In this document: piece by piece, positions 23,649 to 30,446 of the stretch
Layout of the letters: each line of letters starts with the position of its first letter
How positions within the stretch are numbered: position 1 is the first letter of the stretch
Source: Terriglobia bacterium
GTDB lineage: Bacteria > Acidobacteriota > Terriglobia > Terriglobales > Acidobacteriaceae
DNA: 33,994 bases
Reading direction: 5' to 3'
Assembly (NCBI GenBank): GCA_020073285.1
Contig: JAIQFM010000029.1
Location: 1 to 33,994 of the forward strand
Program-made: the position numbers and the translations under genes
Notes under the pieces: model-generated
Databases searched by the model: none
Told to the model about the DNA's origin: nothing
What the model saw: the letters and a program-made list of their open reading frames with translations, nothing else

Positions 23649-25418
23649 ATGGCTACCAGCCCAGCCACCGATCGTCAGGCCAAGCCCGGCATGCCTCTCG
23701 ACAGCATTCTGATGGCCGAAGAGTTGCTCGATTTGGCCGAGCGGGCACAGGCCTACACCAATGCCGCTGGCGTCGCCATCGCCCTGTTGCGCGGCAAGGA
23801 TCTGCTGGTCCGCACCTGCGCCGGCAATGCCCTTGAAGTCGGCACCCTGATCCCGGCCTCGGACGTCTTTATCGCCGAGTGCCTCAACCGACGCAGGCCC
23901 CTGTGCTGCCGCGACATCGAATCCGACCCACGCATCGGCCCCACGTTCCGCGCCCTGAAGACGCGCTCGCTGATCGCCATCCCCATCTGCGGCCAGCCCG
24001 AGATGCGCGGTGTCATGGTGGTCATCGCTCCGCTGCCCAACGCCTTTCAGCCGACCCACACCGCCATCCTGATGACGCTCAGCGACATCATCAGCACCAA
24101 GCTGGCAGCCCGCGAAGCTCCCGAGATGCAGGTCGAGATCGTGGACAATCCTCCGCCGGCACTCACGGTGGCGCCCGAGCCCGCGCCCAAGATGAAGGTT
24201 GCGGTAATGCCCGTGGCCGCACCGGCTACGATACAAGTCGCGCCGGCCTCGGTCCAGGTCGCCTCTGCGCCACTCACACCGGCTCTGGCGTCCCCGCACT
24301 TCGAAGCGAAACCAGATACGCCGCAAACCACGGCTAAGCAAGCCGTCAAGCGTGGGGATGCGCCCGTCCAAGCCGCCGCGCCCGCTAACCCTCCCGCCAG
24401 CGCGCCTGCGCAGATGGTTCCGGCCGCCCTGTTGAAGGATGAGCCTCTGCCCCTGGTGGAAGCAAAGAACCCCGAGCCGGATCCGGGGCTGCTCAATCCG
24501 GCCGAAGATCCCGGCCGCTTCGCGCCGCAGAGCGCGTTCGGTGCGACGGCTGTCACCGCGCCGGTACGGCTGGTGCCGGTGAAGATTGCCCGCAAGCCGG
24601 TTGTGCCGGATGCCGCCGCCAGCAGACTGTCTCCCGCAGCGCCGATAGCCGCTCCAACGCTCGCTTCGTTGGAAGCGCTAAACGAGGAATCTGGCAAGCG
24701 CCGTTTTCTTATCCCCGCGATCGGCGTGGCTGCGGCGCTGGTTCTGGCCGCCGTCCTGTGGATGTATCGCTCGACCTCAGCCGAAACCGCGCCGCCCACG
24801 ATTCCCGTGCCGGCCGCCGTTGCCGTTTCCCCGCCGCCCGCTGCGCCCGTCGCGGCCGACGCGCAACCGCTTGCGAAAAACGTATCGCTCACGGCCAGCG
24901 AACCGGTCGCGCCGCCCGCCATCGCGGAGGCCGCGCAACCCAAGCCCTCGAAGGCGCGCGAAACGCAAGCCGCGACGCCGGAGGCAAAACATGAGCCGGC
25001 CAATCGAGTGAGCGAGGTCGCCGCCCAGCAGCCTAAGTCCAAGCAGGAGCCCGAACCTGACATGCCCGCGCCGAGGCTGGTGCTGGCCGCTGCCGGCCCC
25101 GAAGTCGCCAACCTCGGCAAGGTACACGTCGCGCTCCCGGCGCCGCCCAAGTCCGAGTTGGTCGCGGCGACGCTGGTATCCCGCACCGCTCCGGTGTACC
25201 CGCCCGTCGCCAAGCAGACCGGGATTTACGGCACGGTCTTGATGAGCGTTACAATCGGCGCCAATGGTTCGGTGACCGACGTGCGCGTCATCGACGGCCC
25301 GATGCAACTCCGCACCGCTGCCACCGTCGCGGTTCGCCAGTGGCGCTACAAACCGGCGATGCTGAACGGCAAGCCGGTGGACAGCAACGCGCAGGTTCAG
25401 ATCAATTTCACTCGTTAA
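23649..25418 (+). CDS. GAF-transmembrane-TonB C-terminal fusion protein
   Basis: The protein has 589 residues. An N-terminal GAF-like domain (about 20-160) includes AGVAIALLRGKDLLVRTC and SLIAIPICGQ. A Pro/Ala-rich linker follows (about 160-345), then one membrane helix (about 353-375: FLIPAIGVAAALVLAAVLW), a second Pro/Ala/Lys-rich periplasmic spacer, and a TonB-type C-terminal domain (about 505-589) with PVYPPVAKQTGIYGTVLM and VRQWRYKPAMLNGKPV. TonB domains contact outer-membrane transporters or other envelope partners. A cytoplasmic GAF on the same chain is unusual. No exbB/exbD is adjacent. GGAAGGAA precedes the ATG, and a strong terminator follows the stop. Confidence 0.87.
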   Translation: MATSPATDRQAKPGMPLDSILMAEELLDLAERAQAYTNAAGVAIALLRGKDLLVRTCAGNALEVGTLIPASDVFIAECLNRRRPLCCRDIESDPRIGPTFRALKTRSLIAIPICGQPEMRGVMVVIAPLPNAFQPTHTAILMTLSDIISTKLAAREAPEMQVEIVDNPPPALTVAPEPAPKMKVAVMPVAAPATIQVAPASVQVASAPLTPALASPHFEAKPDTPQTTAKQAVKRGDAPVQAAAPANPPASAPAQMVPAALLKDEPLPLVEAKNPEPDPGLLNPAEDPGRFAPQSAFGATAVTAPVRLVPVKIARKPVVPDAAASRLSPAAPIAAPTLASLEALNEESGKRRFLIPAIGVAAALVLAAVLWMYRSTSAETAPPTIPVPAAVAVSPPPAAPVAADAQPLAKNVSLTASEPVAPPAIAEAAQPKPSKARETQAATPEAKHEPANRVSEVAAQQPKSKQEPEPDMPAPRLVLAAAGPEVANLGKVHVALPAPPKSELVAATLVSRTAPVYPPVAKQTGIYGTVLMSVTIGANGSVTDVRVIDGPMQLRTAATVAVRQWRYKPAMLNGKPVDSNAQVQINFTR

Positions 25419-25438
25419 GCGGGTGCGCATGGATAGCG

Positions 25439-25485
25439 ACAGCGGCAGCAGGTCCCGGCAAGTGGCCTGCTGCCGCTGTTTTTTT
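25439..25485 (+). terminator. Intrinsic terminator after the GAF-TonB gene
   Basis: Perfect 13-bp stem CAGCGGCAGCAGG / CCTGCTGCCGCTG (25440-25452 and 25466-25478) with a 13-base loop and seven T residues (25479-25485). An A-T pair extends it. About 20 bases past the stop codon. Confidence 0.92.
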
Positions 25486-25512
25486 GACTATCACTCGGCA
25501 GTGGCCTAGAAT
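25484..25512 (+). promoter_or_regulatory. Sigma70-type promoter of tatA
   Basis: TTGACT (25484-25489), exactly 17 bases, then TAGAAT (25507-25512). The -35 starts inside the T-tract of the preceding terminator. The start codon of tatA lies 73 bases downstream. Confidence 0.65.
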
Positions 25513-25584
25513 CAAGACAGATTCAGGGTCCATGGAGTCGTTGTTCGGGCGCCCGAGACCGACGCCTTGGGCGGGAGGTCATAG

Positions 25585-25749
25585 ATGCTTGGCAAATTGG
25601 GTTTGCCCGAAATTCTTGTCATAGCCGCGATTGCCCTGCTGATCTTTGGGCCGGGACGGCTGTCGGAGCTCGGCAAAGGTCTGGGCGAAGGCATCCGCAA
25701 CTTCAGGTCGTCGCTGAAGGAAGGCGAGCAGCCGGCGGAAAAGAAGTAA
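25585..25749 (+). CDS. tatA: Twin-arginine translocase subunit TatA
   Basis: A small gene of 54 residues. The protein starts MLGKLGLPEILVIAAIALLI, a short membrane helix, then FGPGRLSELGKGLGEGIRNF: the FGP hinge and amphipathic helix that define TatA/TatE. A short charged tail ends QPAEKK. TatA forms the pore-like assembly of the Tat pathway that exports folded proteins. GGGAGG lies eight bases before the ATG. It has its own promoter and terminator, so it is a single-gene unit; tatB and tatC are not in the window. Confidence 0.93.
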   Translation: MLGKLGLPEILVIAAIALLIFGPGRLSELGKGLGEGIRNFRSSLKEGEQPAEKK

Positions 25750-25773
25750 GGCGCACATGAAGCCCTCAGGTTC

Positions 25774-25806
25774 GGCACGGACCAAGAGTCTGTGCCTTTT
25801 CTTTTT
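25774..25806 (+). terminator. Intrinsic terminator after tatA
   Basis: Stem GGCACGGAC / GTCTGTGCC (nine pairs, one G-T) with the loop CAAGA, followed by TTTTCTTTTT. It lies in the short gap before the convergent maf gene. Confidence 0.85.
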
Positions 25807-25810
25807 GCGA

Positions 25811-26371
25811 TCATTGCCGGCCGTGCTCGCGTAACATGCGATACACCAGCGGTACCGGCAGCCCCACCACGTTGAAGTAGCAGCCGTCCAGGCGGCAGAT
25901 CCAGCGTGAAGCGATGCCCTGAATCGCGTAGGCGCCCGCCTTGTCCATGGGCTCTCCATGAGCGACGTAGAAGGCAATCTCTTCTTCCGTAAGCCGATCG
26001 AACGTTACTTCGGTGATCTCGGCGCGCACATCCTCGAACCCATCTCCGATCAGGCAGACACCGGTGGTGACCTGATGCGTGCGCCCGGAGAGCATCCGCA
26101 GCATGCGCGCAGCATCGGCGGTATCGGCGGGCTTTTCCAGGATGTGCTCGTCCACGACGACGATCGTGTCCGCGCCTAAAACCAAGTCACTGCCGGCGAC
26201 CTGCCGGCGGACGGCGCGGGCTTTATCACGCGCCAGACGCTGCGCGTAGTCGAGCGGTGGCTCGCCCGGGAGCGACACTTCGGGCACGTCGGCCGGGCGC
26301 ACGCTGAACGCGATGCCGGCGTTGCGCAACAGTTCCTGGCGCCGCGGGGAGGCGGAGGCGAGCACGAGCAT
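25811..26371 (-). CDS. maf: Maf-family nucleotide pyrophosphatase
   Basis: A 186-residue protein. The substrate-binding start motif is [12 protein letters not shown], then [14 protein letters not shown] with the catalytic Asp region, and [10 protein letters not shown] near the end. Maf/YhdE-type proteins hydrolyse dTTP, UTP or modified nucleotides to monophosphates and limit incorporation of aberrant nucleotides or septum formation. The frame is open upstream to 26569, but the ATG at 26371 is where the family begins; no Shine-Dalgarno is visible there. It ends five bases from the tatA terminator. Confidence 0.92.
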   Translation of the reverse strand: MLVLASASPRRQELLRNAGIAFSVRPADVPEVSLPGEPPLDYAQRLARDKARAVRRQVAGSDLVLGADTIVVVDEHILEKPADTADAARMLRMLSGRTHQVTTGVCLIGDGFEDVRAEITEVTFDRLTEEEIAFYVAHGEPMDKAGAYAIQGIASRWICRLDGCYFNVVGLPVPLVYRMLREHGRQ

Positions 26372-26440
26372 GAGGAGTTGTAATTGACTCGCAGGCAATT
26401 TGCAATTTGAGACTATTTGAGATCGCGGAGTTTGGCACAA

Positions 26441-26456
26441 TGTTCCACGTGGAACA
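26441..26456. promoter_or_regulatory. parS: parS centromere-like site (ParB binding)
   Basis: Perfect 16-bp palindrome TGTTCCACGTGGAACA in the gap between maf and the nitroreductase gene. It fits the chromosomal parS consensus (TGTTNCACGTGNAACA type) recognised by ParB/Spo0J. I saw no second copy in the window. parS sites cluster near the replication origin in most bacteria. Confidence 0.85.
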
Positions 26457-26484
26457 ATTGTGGAAATCGTCTTATTTGACCAAC

Positions 26485-27114
26485 TCAGAAGAGGGTGCAT
26501 GCTTCGCTGAAATCCAGGCGCGGACCGCGCGGAAACAGCCGGGCACGGTCGCCGTAGCCGAGATTGCACAGGAAGTTCGATTTAACGTGGCCTTCGGGAA
26601 AGAACTCTTGTCCGGACACGTGGCACTGCCCTGCCGCAAAAAACGCTTCGTCGACCTTGGCGTTGTCGAAGCCTGACATCGGGCCGCAATCCAGACCCAG
26701 CGCACGCGCCGCGAGCATCAGGTAAGCGCCTTGCAGAGACGAGTTGCGCTTGGCGGTGATTTCAATGAGCTGTGGATTGCCGACAAACACGTCGCGCATG
26801 GCAGGGTTGTGCGGAAACAATTTCGGCAGCTTGTCGTAGAACTTGAGGTCGTACGCGACGATCACGGTCACCGGCGCGGTCATGGTTTTTTCCACGTTGC
26901 CGGACGCCAGTGCGGGCCGCAGTCTCTCCTTGGCCTCGCGTGAGCGGAGAAACAGGAAGCGCGCGGGAGAACCATTGGCGCTGGTTGGACCCCATTTCAT
27001 CACTTCGTAAATCTGGCGCAAGATGTCGTCGCTTACCGGTTTGTCGAGCCACGCAATGTGTGTACGCGCCTCGCGGAAAAGGAGGTTGAGCGCCTCATCG
27101 TTTAACCCGTCCAT
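26485..27114 (-). CDS. RutE-like nitroreductase family protein (malonic semialdehyde reductase type)
   Basis: The 209-residue protein matches the RutE/HadB branch of FMN nitroreductases along its length: [69 protein letters not shown] and the closing FSEAC. In E. coli RutE reduces malonic semialdehyde during pyrimidine ring breakdown. No other rut gene is present, so this copy may serve a general aldehyde or enal reduction role. AAGGAC precedes the ATG. One insertion relative to RutE (about six residues, after FFAAGQ) is visible. Confidence 0.87.
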   Translation of the reverse strand: MDGLNDEALNLLFREARTHIAWLDKPVSDDILRQIYEVMKWGPTSANGSPARFLFLRSREAKERLRPALASGNVEKTMTAPVTVIVAYDLKFYDKLPKLFPHNPAMRDVFVGNPQLIEITAKRNSSLQGAYLMLAARALGLDCGPMSGFDNAKVDEAFFAAGQCHVSGQEFFPEGHVKSNFLCNLGYGDRARLFPRGPRLDFSEACTLF

Positions 27115-27219
27115 CGATTCGTCCTTTCCATACTTCAGGCGGCTGCCGCTCGATGAGATGTTGCCGGGACGCGCGCCGACTCACCCTTCACCCCGAAGGC
27201 ACATAGAGTAACGCATGTT

Positions 27220-27239
27220 GCGGCCGCCGGGGCGGCCGC
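27220..27239. repeat. Paired GCGGCCGC palindromes forming a GC hairpin
   Basis: Two copies of the 8-bp palindrome GCGGCCGC separated by CGGG, lying between the divergent rutE-like and lepA genes. Can form a strong hairpin on either strand. Function unknown; no T-tract. Confidence 0.4.
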
Positions 27240-27390
27240 CGCGCTCTGTTGCGGAGCGGTGCAGCAGGCAGTCCTACAAAACTGGAAGATTACTTCGTCG
27301 GGCTCGGGGACGAGCGCGCATCCAGCGGTCACGTCAACGGATGCTAGAATCAACTGATACCTATCGCTAGCCGAAGCCGGCTTGTATTCC

Positions 27391-29199
27391 ATGGATCGCC
27401 AGCACATCCGGAATTTCGCGATCATTGCCCACATCGATCACGGGAAGAGCACGCTCTCGGACCGGCTGCTGGAGCTGACGGGAGCGCTCTCAGCGCGGGA
27501 AATGCAGGGCCAGGAGCAGGTGCTAGACGCAATGGACCTGGAACGCGAGCGCGGGATCACGATCAAGGCCCACTGCGTGCGCATGAACTACACGGCGCGC
27601 GACGGCGAAACCTACCAGCTCAACCTGATTGACACCCCCGGCCACGTGGACTTTTCCTACGAGGTTTCGCGGGCTCTGGCCTCGTGCGAGGGTACGTTGC
27701 TGGTGGTGGACGCGACCCAGGGCGTGGAGGCGCAAACGCTGGCCAATTCCTACCTGGCGATCAATCACGGGCTGGAGATCATCCCGGTGATCAACAAGAT
27801 AGATCTGCAGAGCGCCGACGTGGAGCGAACGAAAGAGATGATCGAGGGCGCGGTGGGACTGGACGCGTCGGAAGCGCTGCTGATCTCGGCCAAGACGGGA
27901 CAGGGCGTGCCGGAGGTGCTGGAGGCGATCGTGAAGAAAATTCCGCCGCCGAAGGGCTCGGCGGACGCGCGCCTGCAGGCGCTGATCTTCGATTCGTGGT
28001 TCGATTCCTATCGTGGGGTCGGCGTGCTGACGCGCGTCTTTCAGGGAACGCTGCGCAGGAAGCAGAAGATCCGGCTGTGGTCGAACGCAAAGGTGTTCGA
28101 GGTGGAAGTGCTGGGCGTGCAGTCGCCCAAGCCAGTCGAGGTAGATGAACTGGTGGCCGGCGAGGTGGGCTTCATCTTCGCCAACCTGAAGAACGTTGCC
28201 GACACCAAGATCGGCGACACCATCACCGACGACGAGCGGCCGGCGATCGAGCCGCTGCCGGGCTTTGAAGAGCTGAAGCCGATGGTGTTCGCCGGCATGT
28301 ACACGGTGGACGCGCACGAGCACACGATGCTGCGCGAGGCATTGGAGAAGCTGCGGCTGAACGACTCGTCATTCTTCTTCGAGCCGGAAAGCTCGGTGGC
28401 ACTGGGGTTCGGATTCCGCTGCGGGTTTCTCGGCCTGCTGCACATGGACATCATCCAGCAGCGGCTGGAGCGGGAATTCAACCTCGACCTGATCACCACC
28501 GCGCCGGGCGTGCGCTTCCGGGTGACCAAGGCCGACGGCGAGGTGATGGAGGTTGACAATCCCTCGAAGTGGCCGCCGCAGGGCGAAATCCAGAAGATTG
28601 AAGAACCGATTATCCTGGCGACCATCATTTCGCGCGAGGAATATGTCGGCGCGATCTTCAAGCTGGTGGAAGAAAAGCGCGGCAAGCAAAAAAATTTCGA
28701 GTACCTCAGCGGCGGCCGCGTGATGCTCAGCTACGAACTGCCGCTCAACGAGATCGTGCTGGATTTTTACGACAAACTGAAGAGCGTCTCGCGCGGGTAC
28801 GCGTCGCTGGATTACCATTTCGCCGGCTACTGGGAGTCGGAGATGGTGAAGCTCGACATCCTAGTGGCGGGCGATGCGGTGGATGCGCTCTCCATCATCG
28901 TGCATCGCGAATTCGCCTACGAACGCGGGCGGGCGCTGGTCTCGAAGATGCGCGAGTTGATCCCACGCCAGATGTTCGAGGTCGCCATCCAAGCGGCGAT
29001 CGGCGCCAAGGTGATCGCGCGCGAAACCGTCGGGGCCATGCGCAAGAACGTGCTTGCCAAATGCTACGGCGGCGACATCACCCGCAAGCGCAAGCTGCTG
29101 GAAAAACAGAAGGCAGGCAAGCGGCGCATGAAAAGAATCGGCAAAGTGGATATTCCCCAGGAGGCTTTCCTGGCGGTGTTGCGCGTCGGCGAAGAATAG
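27391..29199 (+). CDS. lepA: Elongation factor 4 (LepA), ribosome-associated GTPase
   Basis: A 602-residue protein, close to the E. coli length. G1 is AHIDHGKST, the G3 motif DTPGHVDF, and G4 NKID. Domains II, III and V follow, and the C-terminal LepA-specific domain includes [15 protein letters not shown] and [17 protein letters not shown]. It ends in the Lys/Arg-rich stretch and [12 protein letters not shown] typical of the family. LepA binds the ribosome and aids initiation or back-translocation under stress. The ATG at 27391 is preferred to a TTG at 27382. A TAGAAT -10-like box lies at 27345-27350 without a clear -35. Confidence 0.97.
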   Translation: MDRQHIRNFAIIAHIDHGKSTLSDRLLELTGALSAREMQGQEQVLDAMDLERERGITIKAHCVRMNYTARDGETYQLNLIDTPGHVDFSYEVSRALASCEGTLLVVDATQGVEAQTLANSYLAINHGLEIIPVINKIDLQSADVERTKEMIEGAVGLDASEALLISAKTGQGVPEVLEAIVKKIPPPKGSADARLQALIFDSWFDSYRGVGVLTRVFQGTLRRKQKIRLWSNAKVFEVEVLGVQSPKPVEVDELVAGEVGFIFANLKNVADTKIGDTITDDERPAIEPLPGFEELKPMVFAGMYTVDAHEHTMLREALEKLRLNDSSFFFEPESSVALGFGFRCGFLGLLHMDIIQQRLEREFNLDLITTAPGVRFRVTKADGEVMEVDNPSKWPPQGEIQKIEEPIILATIISREEYVGAIFKLVEEKRGKQKNFEYLSGGRVMLSYELPLNEIVLDFYDKLKSVSRGYASLDYHFAGYWESEMVKLDILVAGDAVDALSIIVHREFAYERGRALVSKMRELIPRQMFEVAIQAAIGAKVIARETVGAMRKNVLAKCYGGDITRKRKLLEKQKAGKRRMKRIGKVDIPQEAFLAVLRVGEE

Positions 29200-29628
29200 G
29201 CGAACCGAATTGGCGGCGAGCGATCACCATTTCCGGAAAAGCTCGCCAAATAGGGATTTATCCACAACCCAGCAGCACCGCCGCAAGCCGCGTCGCATTT
29301 TTCATCAGATTGAAATGTGCAAATCTCCCAGTGGGTCAACCACCAAAGTGGGGTTTATTCCGGGGAGAGATGGTCGGCGGCCGCTAACAGCTAACATGTT
29401 GATTCTTGACCGACTTGTCCTTTGCCCAAGCTCCTAGGCAGACTGTGTAAGTATCTGTCCTGTTGCGGGTTGTGGCAGGAGCGGCAAGGAATTGCACAGC
29501 CTTTTCCACAGACTTGCGGAAAAAGACCCGGCCTTCCAGCCAAAATGGCCGGTATCCGGATGGCCGATTCGCAGAATGAGAAATCAGAAGGCCGCCCGAT
29601 GGCGGCCTTGTGATCGAAAGGAGTTCGG
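29200..29628. other. Convergent intergenic region with DnaA-box-like 9-mers
   Basis: 429 bases between the 3' ends of lepA and ompH; no gene seen. It contains a consensus DnaA box TTATCCACA (29258-29266) and a one-mismatch variant TTTTCCACA (29502-29510). A 7-bp inverted repeat GGCGAGC/GCTCGCC (29215-29247, 19-base loop) after lepA may be a weak terminator. Confidence 0.4.
29588..29609 (-). terminator. Terminator of the ompH/bamA genes
   Basis: Nine-bp stem AAGGCCGCC / GGCGGCCTT with a four-base loop, 20 bases past the ompH stop on the minus strand, followed there by the T-rich CTGATTTCTC. Confidence 0.7.
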
Positions 29629-30288
29629 CTAGGGCTTGGGCGCAGGCGGCTTCGGAGCGGGCGGACGCGCGGCGGTTCCGCCGGCCGGCTTGGCAGCCGG
29701 GGCTGCAACGGCGGGCGCAGGAACGCCGGACTGGGTGTTATACGCGCTCACGATTTCCTGCGTGACGTCGGTGTTCGCCGCCGCCCAGAGCACCGGGCTC
29801 TGCTGGCTGGACACGTCAATGATCACCGAGTAGCCGTTCTGCTTGGCAAACTTGTCGAGCACTTCCAGCAGCTTGCCGCCAATGCGATTGGCAATGTCGT
29901 TCTGCTGGCCCTGGAATTCCGCCTGGGCGTCTTCCACCTGGCGCTGCAGGGTCTTCTGCTTGGTCTCGATGTTCTTGACCATGTCGGCGCGCGCCTGCTC
30001 GTTGAGCTTGTCGCTTTGGGTTTGCAACTGCTTCTTCAGGTTTTCGATTTCCTGATTCAGGTTGTTGAGCGCGGCCTGCGTCGGTTCGAACTTTTTCTGC
30101 AGAGCTTCCAGGTCACGACGGCCCTCGTTGGTCGACACGATCGCATTCTGGATGTTGATGATGCCGATGCGGGTGGTGGCGGAACCCGCGGCGGGGCTGG
30201 ATGGGGCAGCGGCGGTACCGGTCTGTGCCAGCGCGGTTACAGTCAGAAGCGCCGCCGACAGAGTAAAGCGGAGAAGCTTACGTGTCAT
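29629..30288 (-). CDS. Periplasmic chaperone OmpH/Skp
   Basis: A 219-residue protein with a signal peptide (1-21, ending ALAQ). A short strand motif IGIINIQNAIVSTNEG is followed by a long coiled coil (about 60-140: LEALQKKFEPTQ through QVEDAQAEFQ), the tentacles of Skp, then a return strand NGYSVIIDVS. The tail is low-complexity Pro/Ala/Lys. Skp holds unfolded outer-membrane proteins during transit to the BAM complex. The bamA gene lies directly upstream on the same strand (158-base gap), the usual neighbour. A terminator follows the stop. AAGGAG is visible but about 15 bases from the ATG, a long spacing. Confidence 0.92.
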   Translation of the reverse strand: MTRKLLRFTLSAALLTVTALAQTGTAAAPSSPAAGSATTRIGIINIQNAIVSTNEGRRDLEALQKKFEPTQAALNNLNQEIENLKKQLQTQSDKLNEQARADMVKNIETKQKTLQRQVEDAQAEFQGQQNDIANRIGGKLLEVLDKFAKQNGYSVIIDVSSQQSPVLWAAANTDVTQEIVSAYNTQSGVPAPAVAAPAAKPAGGTAARPPAPKPPAPKP

Positions 30289-30446
30289 GGGTTGGTTTTG
30301 AACTCCTTGGAAATGCTTGGTTCGAACTTCCTCGGAAACACCTCAGACGGGCACTCTCCGTGCATAGGTGCCGTGGGAGCTACGATTATAGGGCGAGCGC
30401 GGGCCAGCGTCAAACCTGCATCTGAGATCGGCCGCGCACTTTGCCC

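Noticed and set aside
24047-25213. 388-codon Ala/Gly/Ser-rich frame antisense to the GAF-TonB gene
   Set aside because: Low-complexity mirror of the Pro/Ala linker.
27135-27434. 99-codon minus-strand frame over the lepA start
   Set aside because: Overlaps the conserved lepA N-terminus and lacks any recognisable feature.
27641-27660. CACGTG core inside lepA as a second parS
   Set aside because: Only the central hexamer matches; the flanks do not form the 16-bp palindrome.
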